Positions 1 through 7,039 of a stretch of 8,404 nucleotides of DNA are shown one piece after another (positions within the stretch are counted from its first letter, which is position 1; every line of letters begins with the position of its first letter). Source of the stretch: UBA6164 sp964527325 (lineage in GTDB: Bacteria; Patescibacteriota; Gracilibacteria; BD1-5; UBA6164). The notes below the pieces were generated by a model, which saw only the letters and a list, made by a program, of their open reading frames with translations, was not told where the DNA came from and searched no databases. The position numbers were made by a program, and so were the translations under genes. The DNA is taken from NCBI GenBank assembly GCA_964527325.1, contig CAZGNU010000060.1:1-8404 (forward strand). The letters run 5' to 3'.

Positions 1-59
1 AGCTTCGCTACGCTCAGCACACAACAAAAAAACTTCGTACATCCGAACCATTATGCGAC

Positions 60-109
60 ATATGTTTTTTAATTTTTTACTCGTTCCACTCGTAATTTTT
101 GAGAGAGAG
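60..109 (+). repeat. Left inverted arm of gene unit A
   Basis: This 50-base segment matches the reverse complement of 6481-6530, on the far side of the five-gene operon. Outer part 61-78 pairs perfectly with 6512-6529 (18 bp), and inner part 94-109 pairs perfectly with 6481-6496 (16 bp). The 15-base centre, ACTCGTTCCACTCGT (79-93), is not inverted: it recurs in the same orientation at 6497-6511 with one change. The arm therefore has inverted flanks around a directly repeated core. Confidence 0.85.
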
Positions 110-126
110 GGATAAGGAATTTTACA
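109..126 (+). promoter_or_regulatory. Conserved 18-base 5' tag GGGATAAGGAATTTTACA
   Basis: An identical 18-mer occurs at 6941-6958. Both copies abut the inner end of a unit-specific arm, and each precedes the first start codon of a gene unit, by 94 bases here and 81 bases in the second case. Its constant place ahead of transcription units suggests a regulatory or cassette-boundary site. The function is unknown. Bases 127-188 after it hold only A/T-rich runs, including a weak TTTCTTTT/AAAAGAAA dyad (134-151). Confidence 0.55.
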
Positions 127-188
127 TTTTATCTTTCTTTTAAAAAAGAAACAAAAGAATGAAAAAATTTAAAAAAAAATTTAAAAAC

Positions 189-218
189 TTGATTTTTTTA
201 ACTTTTTTATTATATATA
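189..218 (+). promoter_or_regulatory. Possible promoter of the five-gene operon
   Basis: TTGATT (189-194) could be a -35 box, with TATATA at 211-216 or 213-218 as the -10 box (spacers of 16 or 18). The A/T-rich background makes such matches easy. If one is real, transcription would begin at or next to the ATG at 221, giving a leaderless or near-leaderless message. This agrees with the absence of a Shine-Dalgarno sequence. Confidence 0.3.
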
Positions 219-220
219 CA

Positions 221-1576
221 ATGTTTGATTTTGAAAAGATAGATAATTTAAAATTATTTTTTTCTTGAAATTTTTGAATAGAGAAAGAGAGTTTAAGGGT
301 AAAAAGAGATTGAAAAATATCTTTTAATGATCATCCAAGTGTATTTTGAAATAAGTTAGAAAATAACTTTATTACTGTAGATTTTTTCGAAAGTCAAATT
401 GAATTAATAACATCAATAAATAATTCAATAAATTGAGTATATAATGAAATTAAAACTCTCCATGATATTGTTTCTTATAAATTAAATAATATATGAGAAT
501 ATTTATGGAATAATAGTAGTTATCCACACTTAGATATTAGAAATATTCCATTAGCTAAATTTGATAATAATAAAAAATGAAAAGTACAAACAAAATATAG
601 AAAATACTTATTGGATAAATATTGAACAGAAAAAATGTTACTTTCTTGAATTCATTTTAATTTCTCTTTTTCTGATAACTTATTAAAAAAACTATTTAGT
701 ATAACAAATGAAAATGATTATTTAAATTTTAAAAATAATGTTTATATAAATTCAGTTAAAATAATTAGTAAGTATAAATGGTTAATTATATATTTATTTT
801 GAACAGATTCTGTTTTGAATAACAATTTATATGGTAATAATTTTTCTAAAACATTAAATTGAAAATCATTTAGAAATTCTAAATTTTGATATAAAAATTT
901 AGAAACATTAGATATATCGTATGATTCATTAGAAAAATATTTAAATAGTATAGAAAAATTAATTAATGATAAAAAAATTACACATATTAGAGAGAGTTAT
1001 GAATCAGTAAGAATTAAATGAAAAAATAATAAGTTAGAATATTTTTGATTAAACAATTGAATTGAGTATATTGAAATAAGATTATTAGATATAGATCCTT
1101 TTAGAAAAATATGATTAAATAAAGATAGCTTATATTTTATTCATATATTGTTAATTAATTCTTTATTTGAAAAAGGTGAAAACCTTTTTAATGAATACAA
1201 AAAGAATGAAGAATTTGTTAGTGAATATTGATGTTTAGATACTTTTTCTATCTATGATAAGTCTAATATGACTGATGTGAAAGTAGTTTCTGTCAATATT
1301 ATTAACAATCTACTTAGGTTATTAAAGAAATTATGAAAAACTGAAAAAAATATTTATTATAAGATTTTAAATAAACAATTAGATAAAATTAAATGAAAAA
1401 AAATACATTTATCACGTAAAATTAAAAAATGTATTTTAAAAAAATGATATAATAAATTTTATTTAGAAAAATTGCATAAAAATACAGAATTATCTAATAA
1501 ACGAATATTAGAATTACAAAAGAACAAAATAGAATATGAAAAACTTTTAAAAAAATTTGGGATAAAGAAACTATAA
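221..1576 (+). CDS. gshA: Glutamate-cysteine ligase (GshA / GshF N-terminal type), 451 aa
   Basis: By family, this enzyme uses ATP to join the gamma-carboxyl of glutamate to cysteine, the first step to glutathione or other gamma-glutamyl compounds in the cytoplasm. Read with TGA as Gly, the protein shows the family hallmarks in order: GIEKESLRV (19-27, E. coli GLERETLRV), HPSVFGNKL followed by FITVDFFESQIELIT (38-64), GIHFNFSF (143-150, E. coli GVHYNFSL), a YLFG segment near 190, and GIEYIEIRLLDIDPF (280-294, nearly the E. coli GIEYIEVRSLDINPF). A GYKN segment in the middle is closer to the GshF-type domain. The Lys-rich C-terminus (about 370-451) is divergent, and E. coli GshA is longer at 518 aa. 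Gly is TGA in 20 of 23 cases and the stop is TAA. It is first in the operon, 20 bases before the aminotransferase. The family is secure; the actual amino-acid substrate is not proven, and a cysteine analogue is possible. Confidence 0.9.
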
Positions 1577-1596
1577 TATTTTTTAACATTTTTAAT

Positions 1597-2778
1597 ATGA
1601 CTTTTAAAAAAGATACTACAAAATTAGACTCTATTCAAGTTTCTGAAAGAGATATAAATAAACTTTTAGAAACTTGAAAATTATTTAGATATTGTGATAA
1701 AGATACAGAAATATCTCATGTATATTTTTTAGAAAAAGAATTTACAAAATTATTTTGAACTAAGTATGCTTTAGCTGTTAATTCGTGTAGTAGTGCAATG
1801 TTTTTATCTATGTTATCATTATGAGTAAAACCTGGTGATCCTGTTTTATTACCAGCATTTACTTTTACAGCAGTTCCAAGTACAATTATTCATGCTTGAG
1901 CAACACCTATTCTTGTTGAAATAGATAATAACTACTCTATAGATTTAAATGACCTAGAAAAAAAGATAATTGAGACTAAAGCAAAAGTTTTACTATCTTC
2001 TTATATGAGATGACATTTTCCTAATATGGATAAATTAATTTCAATTTGTAATAAATATAATGTTAATATTATTGAAGATTGTGCAAATAGTTTATGATCA
2101 TATTGGTGAAATCATAAAGTGTGAACATTTTGAAAAACCTGATGTTTTAGTTTTCAATCTTATAAAATATTTAATTGATGAGAATGATGAATATTAATAA
2201 CTGATGATGAAGATATAATTGTTAAATCTGTTTTATATTCATGATCATATGATAAAATGTGGGAAAAACATCCATTTTTGTCATATAAATTTGAAAAATA
2301 TCAAACAACTTTTCCTACATATAATATGAGATTATCTAACATACAGGCATTAATAGTAAGAAGCCAAATTCCACAATTAGATGATAGAATTAAGAAATAC
2401 AATAAAAGATATTTATTATTAAAAGAAATATTAAAGAAAAATTCATATATATATATTCCTGAAACAAATAAAAAGGCTAATAAAGTATTTGAAACAATGC
2501 AATTTACATTAAAAAGTTTTACAGATGAAGAATGTAAAAAATTTATGCAACAAATTAAAGAAAATTGAATAATAATACCTATATTTTGATTAGAAAAAAA
2601 TGCAAGATATTTCAAAAATTGGAAGTATATAAAAAATATTCCTGATTTACCAAATACTACTAATATTTTAGAGAGGACTGCTGATTTAAGATTACCTTTA
2701 TCTTTTTCATTAGAGAATATAAATGAACTATGAGAAACAATAATTAATACAATTAATAATATAAAATTATGAAAATAG
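1597..2778 (+). CDS. DegT/DnrJ/EryC1/StrS-family PLP aminotransferase, 393 aa
   Basis: This is a fold-type I pyridoxal-phosphate enzyme. The family mostly transaminates keto-sugars attached to nucleotides, and some members act in antibiotic and other specialised pathways. Visible motifs are the cofactor-phosphate loop near NSCSSAM (62-68, in place of the usual SGT-like loop), LLPAFTFTAVPS, then IIEDCANSLGS with Asp161 for the pyridine nitrogen, and SFQSYKIFNGGEGG with the Schiff-base Lys190. All four glycines of that last motif are TGA, which strongly supports the recoding. The C-terminal small domain follows, and the length is normal for the family. TGA encodes 19 of 20 glycines, and translation ends at TAG. 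The ATG at 1597 is the first in frame after the ligase gene. The 3' end overlaps the next gene by 10 bases. The substrate cannot be read from the sequence: an amino sugar or a small amino acid/keto acid are both possible, and the second fits the neighbours better. Confidence 0.9.
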
Positions 2779-3731
2779 GTTTATTTTTACCCATGATGAA
2801 TTCTGTGAATGAAAAAAAATCTATTCACAATTCTTGAATATGAAGAATGCCAAATGGTATTATTGATAGTCTTAAAGAAAGATTATTATTAAATAATGAA
2901 ATAGAGATTGTTGATAATATAAATATATTAGATGCATATTCCATAAATTGAGAAGTTTTTGTATGAGATATATGTTTATCAAATTTAGATTTATTTTTTT
3001 GGTATTGTGAAACTTGAAGATCTGATGTTAATCATTGAATAGAAATGTTAAAAATTTTATCTAAAAAAACTAAGGTAATCCCTAACCCATATAATTTTGA
3101 AGTTGCTTTAGATAAATTTAAAGCGCATGTAGAATTAATAAATAATAAAATATCAGTACCTGAAATTTTATTATTTCAAGAAAGTAATTTAAAAAATATA
3201 GAAAAAAAGTTAAAAGAATGGGGTTCAGTAATATTAAAACCACGTCTATGATGATTTGGAAAAGGAGTTACTTATATAGATAATTTGAGTATGTTAAGAG
3301 ATATTATTTGTTATAATAATACTATAAATGTAACAAAACAAGGGTCTAGTTTTTATTTGGAAAGATTTTATAAAAATGATATTAAAAAATGGATTAGTGT
3401 TACAGTAATTAATTGAGAAGTAATACTTTGATATAGAAAAAAAGATAAAAAGTTTATAGAAATGAAAAAATGAATTTTCAAAGTGTATGATGAAAATGAA
3501 ATTTGATGAGAGGTTGAATTATGAAAGTTGAATAATGAGGTAGAACAATTAGCTTTATCTGCTTATAAGATTTTATGACTTGAAATTATATGATTTGATA
3601 TTATATTTACTTGAAAAGAGTATTTAATAGTTGATGAAAACACTTTTCCATGAATATATGAAGATTTACTTAAGGTGAATTGAGTAGATATTTCAAGTAA
3701 ACTTTATGATATGATAATAAATAAAATTTAA
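2769..3731 (+). CDS. RimK/GshB-like ATP-grasp carboxylate-amine ligase, 320 aa
   Basis: ATP-grasp ligases activate a carboxylate as acyl phosphate and couple it to an amine. The N-terminal third (1-125) has the RimK/glutathione-synthetase layout, including VIPNPYNFEVALDKFKAH, which resembles the RimK 'V-N-S-P...DK' segment. VILKPRLGGFGKGV (154-167) holds the nucleotide-binding Lys157 and the glycine-rich loop. A C-terminal IIGFDII (Asp277) and IVDENTFPGIYED (Glu290, Asn291) supply the Mg/ATP ligands. The ATG lies inside the aminotransferase gene (10-base overlap), indicating translational coupling. In this operon it could act after the glutamate-cysteine ligase, as GshB or the GshF C-terminal domain would, or it could add another amino acid to a pathway intermediate. 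Ribosomal-protein S6 modification (RimK proper) is less likely in this context. The family is clear; the substrate is unknown. Confidence 0.87.
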
Positions 3732-3748
3732 ATTTTTAATATAAAATT

Positions 3749-5008
3749 ATGTTAGATATAAAAATAATAAGAAATAACCCGGAACAAGTTAAGGATAATA
3801 TAAAAAAGAGAAATTTAGATTTAGATTTAGATAATTTTTTAGAAATTGATGCAGAAAAATTAGATTTAATTATTAAAGTAGATGAATTAAGAGCATTAAA
3901 AAATAAGGTAAGTAAAGAAATACCTAGTATATCTCCAGAAAAAAGACCAGATAAGATATCTGAGATGAAAAAAGTAGGTAAAGAACTAGATATATTAGAA
4001 TTAAAACAAAAAAAAGTTGAAAACGCATGGAAGAGTATTTATTATAAAATACCAAACATTTTAGATGAAACAGCAGCAGTTTGAAATACAGATGAAGATA
4101 ATATAATTGAAGGAAGATTTTTAATCCCTACTAAGTTTAATTTTACCCCAAAGTCTCATTATGAAATTTGAGAAGCTAAAGGATGGATAGATACAGAAAA
4201 AGGCTCTGAAGTTTCTGGATCTAGATTCTGGTATCTAAAATGAGACTTGGTTTTATTACAATTTGCTCTTATAAATTTTGCTATGAATAAACTTGTAGCA
4301 AAATGATTTAACCCAATACTTCCACCTGTTTTAACAAGAGAAAAAGGGATGTTTGGTACATGATATTTTCCAGCTTGAGAAGACGGATTATATAGAGTAA
4401 ATCCAAACGATGATGATTTATATTTAGTTTGAACATCTGAAGTTCCAGTAACCTCATATCATTGAGGAGAAATTATGAAATTAGAAGAGCCTCAAATGTA
4501 TGTGGCATATAGTTCATGTTTTAGAAGAGAAGCAGGATCTGCTTGAAAGGATACAAGAGGTATACTTAGAGGACACCAATTTGATAAAATAGAGATGGTT
4601 TGTTTTTGTAAAAATAATGAGTCTCAAAAACTACATGATTTTATGATTTGAATAGAGGAAGAAATTTGGCAATGATTAAATATTCCATATCAAAAAATGA
4701 ATGTTTGTTCTTGAGATTTAGGAAATCCAGCTATGAAAAAATATGATTTAGAGGCTTGGATGCCGGCTCAAAAAAAATATAGAGAAGTAACAAGTTGTTC
4801 AAATGTTTGAGAATATCAATCAAGAAGACTTGCTATTAAATACAAAGATGAAACATGAAAAATGCAATATGCTCATACTCTTAATGGAACAGTTATTGCT
4901 ATGAGTAGATGTATGATAGCTATTATAGAGAATTATCAAAATGCTGATGGGAATGTACTTATACCTGAAGTGTTACAGCCATTTATGTGAAATAAAAAAT
5001 ATATATAA
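3749..5008 (+). CDS. serS: Seryl-tRNA synthetase, 419 aa
   Basis: This class II aminoacyl-tRNA synthetase charges tRNA-Ser with serine. The N-terminal domain (1 to about 110) starts MLDIKIIRNNPEQVK and is rich in Leu/Lys/Glu heptads, as expected of the tRNA-binding coiled-coil hairpin. The catalytic core has the serine-binding TSE motif (229-231, TAE in E. coli), motif 2 from FRREAG (258-263) through RGHQFDKIEMV, and motif 3 TLNGTVIAMSR ending in Arg387. The length is normal and no key residue is missing. The ATG is 17 bases after the ATP-grasp gene. Placement inside a biosynthetic-looking operon is unusual. It may be the housekeeping copy, or a dedicated paralogue that supplies or protects seryl-tRNA, as VlmL does in valanimycin biosynthesis. 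The rest of the genome would show which. Confidence 0.93.
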
Positions 5009-5052
5009 GAATAATTATGAAAGAAATTTATATTATATAATTTATAAATATA

Positions 5053-6435
5053 GTGAATATTACTAAGCAAGTAGGATATTTTATTTATAATAGTCAGGAG
5101 AATAGTTTACCTGAGGATATTTATAAAAAAACACTAATTCATTTTATAGATTCTCTTTGATGCTATTTTTGATCTTTTAATACTGAATTATGAGAAAAAT
5201 ATAAAAAAGTATTATCTAATATGGATGTTGAATGATGAATACCTGTTCTTTGAACAAAAAACAGACTTTCTAATAATACGCATTCATTTTTTTCTGCTTG
5301 AATGATAAATGCTTGTGATTTTGATGATACTAGTATATCATGAGGTCATCCTTGATCAACTGTTATATGAGCTTCTATTACAATTTGTATGGAAAGAGAA
5401 GTACATTTAATAGATTTATTAAAATGAATAAGTTGTTGATATGATGTTATTAATTGTATAAAAAATTGAACTGAACCAAGTTGGGAAAGATATAATAAAG
5501 TCCATTGAATTTGAACATCACAAGCTTTTTGATCTTTTGCAGTAGCTTCATGTTTATATAAAATGTCAAAAAATCAAATTATTACATGATTATGATTAGC
5601 ATGAGCTTTTTCTCCAGTTCCACATGCTTGTAAGTATTGATGGAATACTAATACTCTTATTTCTATTAAGGATAATGTAGCAATAGCATCACAAAATTGA
5701 TTACAAGCAGCTATTTTAAGTAAATTATGATTTATTGGTAGCGATTCAATTTTTGATTGAGAAGATAGTTTTTATGTTATGGCATGATCTGATAAAAATG
5801 ATTTACATAATGAAAGTATTTTATTATGAAAACAATTTAGTATAGCAGAGGCAAGCATTAAACCATATCCTTGTTGTAGATGGATACATACTATTTTGGA
5901 TGCTATTAAGAATATAATTAATGAAACTGAAGATTTTTTAGAAAATATTGATTCTATTAAAATCAAAGCAATGCCATCCTTAATTAATATATTTAATAAT
6001 AATAAACCATCATGAGTTGTAGAATGACAATTTTCTATACAGCATAATATCGCTCTTTTATTACTTTGAATAGATTATAATAAATGGAGTTATAGTAAAT
6101 CTAATAATAATATTTTTTATGATAAATTAGATAAAATTAGAGATATTATTTCTTTTGAAGAAAAAAATGAATATCAAGAAGAATATTTACTTGGATGAAA
6201 AGATCCATCAAATATACCTGTTAGTGTAACTATTAATTATAAAAATGGAACAGATAAAACAGTTGAAATAAAAAATGCATGTTGATCAAAAGATAATCCT
6301 TTAGATATAAATAAAATAAAAAATAAATTTATTTTAAATTGTAAAAATGCAAATATAGATTGAACAATACTTTTTGATAAAATTATTTCAATGAATTCTG
6401 ATGATAATATATCTAGTTTATTAAAATCTATATAA
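5053..6435 (+). CDS. MmgE/PrpD-family protein (dehydratase/decarboxylase fold), 460 aa
   Basis: The family includes 2-methylcitrate dehydratase (PrpD), cis-aconitate decarboxylase, iminodisuccinate epimerase and VlmK of valanimycin biosynthesis; most members remove a leaving group or proton next to a carboxylate. Visible motifs: DSLGCYFGS near 33-41; DFDDTSISGGHPGS (89-102) with the conserved Asp91 and His99; VHGIGTSQAFGSF (His151); GLQAAILSKLGF (Lys224); and IKPYPCCRW (Lys270). At the later FS-x-x-Y position of many members this protein has FSIQH (His331). TGA encodes about 31 glycines. The start is uncertain. GTG at 5053 is the first usual initiator after an in-frame TAA (5038-5040) and gives an N-terminus of expected length; an ATG at 5017 in the same frame is cut off by that TAA after seven codons. 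It is last in the operon, 44 bases after serS. The substrate is unknown. Confidence 0.87.
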
Positions 6436-6452
6436 TTTTAAAAATAAAGCCA

Positions 6453-6481
6453 GTGGAATATTTTTTGGACTACCGTCCAAC
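6453..6481 (+). repeat. 3' tag of unit A with TTGGAC/GTCCAA hairpin
   Basis: This 29-base segment matches 8018-8046 with two changes. It contains an inverted repeat, TTGGAC (6465-6470) and GTCCAA (6475-6480), around a TACC loop. It begins 17 bases after the MmgE/PrpD stop codon, and the inner end of the right arm abuts it. The T run precedes the hairpin instead of following it, so it is not a classical intrinsic terminator on this strand. One of the two changes falls in the loop and the stem is untouched. Confidence 0.7.
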
Positions 6482-6530
6482 TCTCTCTCAAAAATTACTC
6501 GTTCCACTCCTAAAAAATTAAAAAACATAC
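6481..6530 (+). repeat. Right inverted arm of gene unit A
   Basis: This is the reverse complement of 60-109 except for the central 15 bases (6497-6511, ACTCGTTCCACTCCT), which match 79-93 in direct orientation at 14 of 15 positions. Together with the left arm it brackets the operon, about 6.4 kb apart. See the left arm for the pairing coordinates. Confidence 0.85.
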
Positions 6531-6593
6531 GTTCTCCCTTTGGTCGAACCCCATTGCATTTTGCTCGTACCTCGCAAGGTCGCACAACACAGC

Positions 6594-6664
6594 ATATGCG
6601 GTTCACTCGTTGCACTTCGCTCTCCCATATTTTGCTCCACTGCGTTCCGCAAAACATCGCATAT
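6594..6664 (+). repeat. Nested stem-loop in the R2 core
   Basis: Outer stem ATATGCG (6594-6600) pairs with CGCATAT (6658-6664), and inner stem TTTTGC (6630-6635) pairs with GCAAAA (6649-6654). R3 has the same architecture with different bases: CGATATG/CATATCG (8277-8283/8341-8347) and TCTAGC/GCTAGA (8315-8320/8330-8335). Between the stems both copies share GGTTCACTCGTTGCACTTCG. Paired changes in two copies suggest that the fold is maintained. Confidence 0.55.
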
Positions 6665-6672
6665 ACTAAACG

Positions 6673-6707
6673 TTATCATAAATGTCGCTACGCGACATTT
6701 ATGATAA
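6673..6707 (+). repeat. Perfect 16-bp hairpin with 3-base loop, R2 copy
   Basis: TTATCATAAATGTCGC (6673-6688) is followed by the loop TAC and its exact reverse complement (6692-6707). It belongs to a 57-base block (6667-6723) that is identical at 8348-8404. Such a long, perfectly conserved hairpin is typical of REP-like or MITE-like repeats and of structured recombination sites. Confidence 0.85.
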
Positions 6708-6839
6708 TGGTTCGGATGTACAAAGAATGTAGCGACACATCTGATAACAATGGATGTACGGCATGGCCCAAATTTTTTTGTCGCGAGCTTCGCTACGCTC
6801 AGCACACAACAAAAAAACTTCGTACATCCGAACCATTAT
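6704..6839 (+). repeat. 18-bp inverted repeat enclosing a second hairpin
   Basis: ATAATGGTTCGGATGTAC (6704-6721) is the exact reverse complement of 6822-6839. The first arm overlaps the foot of the 16-bp hairpin. Inside lies another stem, TTTTTTTGT (6773-6781) with ACAAAAAAA (6809-6817), enclosing CG-rich sequence with a GAGC/GCTC pair (6785-6788/6797-6800). The second arm ends the 54-base block shared with the window start (6786-6839 = 1-54), so every complete module is expected to carry this pairing. Confidence 0.75.
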
Positions 6840-6845
6840 CGGACA

Positions 6846-6940
6846 TATTTATTTTGGATTTTTGAATAAGGATAAAAAACAGTTTCGTTGTACAGATTTA
6901 TCGGCTGAATACTGAATATCAGGGGGTTTTAGGAGAAGGG
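6846..6940 (+). repeat. Left inverted arm of gene unit B
   Basis: This arm is an imperfect reverse complement of 8046-8131, across the single-gene unit. Bases 6924-6940 pair perfectly with 8046-8062 (17 bp). AAAAAACAGTT (6874-6884) pairs with 8093-8103 (11 bp). TATTTATTTTGGAT (6846-6859) pairs with 8118-8131 at 13 of 14 positions. The sequence is unrelated to the arm of unit A, although its position relative to the tags is the same. Confidence 0.8.
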
Positions 6941-6958
6941 GGGATAAGGAATTTTACA
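6941..6958 (+). promoter_or_regulatory. Conserved 18-base 5' tag, second copy
   Basis: Identical to 109-126. It directly follows the left arm of unit B and lies 25 bases upstream of the -35 box of the next gene. See the first copy. Confidence 0.55.
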
Positions 6959-6977
6959 ATTTGATAAAAAAGTATTC

Positions 6978-7012
6978 AAATTTTTGTAAAAATTTAAGCA
7001 ATATGTTATAAT
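6978..7012 (+). promoter_or_regulatory. Promoter of the coiled-coil gene, with overlapping dyad
   Basis: TTGTAA (6984-6989), a 17-base spacer and a perfect TATAAT (7007-7012) form a convincing housekeeping-type promoter. It predicts a transcript start near 7019 and a leader of about 20 bases. A perfect 8-bp dyad, AAATTTTT/AAAAATTT (6978-6985/6988-6995), straddles the -35 box and could be an operator or an A/T-tract coincidence. No Shine-Dalgarno sequence is visible before the ATG at 7040. Confidence 0.7.
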
Positions 7013-7039
7013 TTATATTATTATTAAATAAAAAATATT

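Larger units (their letters stand above)
1..126 (+). repeat. Repeat module R1 (right-hand part, cut by window start)
   Basis: Bases 1-54 are identical to 6786-6839 in module R2. Both copies then diverge, share GACATAT shortly after, and end in the same 18-base tag (109-126 here, 6941-6958 in R2). Between these lies an arm specific to the following gene unit. The orientation is the same as R2 and R3. I see no gene in this stretch. The remainder of the module would lie upstream of the window. Confidence 0.85.
6453..6958 (+). repeat. Repeat module R2, complete spacer between gene units A and B
   Basis: This stretch of about 500 bases has no convincing gene. In order it holds the 3' tag with hairpin (6453-6481), the right arm of unit A (6481-6530), a GC-rich core of stem-loops (about 6541-6839), the left arm of unit B (6846-6940) and the 5' tag (6941-6958). 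Bases 6541-6660 are 63/120 G+C by hand count, against very low GC in the genes. Parts recur in R1 (54 identical bases) and R3 (29-base tag with two changes, and 57 identical bases). It could be a mobile or recombination-related spacer, a structured RNA, or both. Confidence 0.85.

Noticed and set aside
221..1576. The first gene as a degraded pseudogene full of stops
   Set aside because: All of the apparent stops are TGA, and family motifs continue unbroken across them, so they are sense codons.
2301..2615. 104-aa minus-strand open frame
   Set aside because: It lies opposite the aminotransferase gene, whose motifs are clear; it is an antisense shadow.
1597..2778. TGA as selenocysteine or tryptophan
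   Set aside because: TGA is far too frequent for selenocysteine, and it sits at conserved glycines, including doublets in the PLP-lysine motif, which excludes Trp.
2769..3731. RimK proper (ribosomal protein S6 modification)
   Set aside because: The fold matches, but the operon partners are small-molecule enzymes, so assigning rimK would be overcalling.
5772..5966. 64-aa minus-strand open frame
   Set aside because: It lies opposite the MmgE/PrpD gene and has no features of its own.
6453..6481. Classical intrinsic terminator at the TTGGAC hairpin
   Set aside because: The T run is before the stem and the sequence after it is a CT repeat, so there is no 3' U-tract on the transcribed strand.
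6591..6720. tRNA or other standard RNA gene in the GC-rich core
   Set aside because: Despite GTTC-containing stems, I find no cloverleaf with acceptor, anticodon and T arms in register.
6554..6865. 103-aa plus-strand open frame across the R2 core, and minus-strand frames in 6421-6805
   Set aside because: The frames run through the hairpins and inverted repeats of the module. The part shared with R3 (RYHKCRYATFMIMVRMY) is translated palindrome, and there is no start context or family match.
6453..6958. CRISPR array
   Set aside because: The repeats are long, unique inverted arms and hairpins; there is no regular short repeat and spacer pattern.
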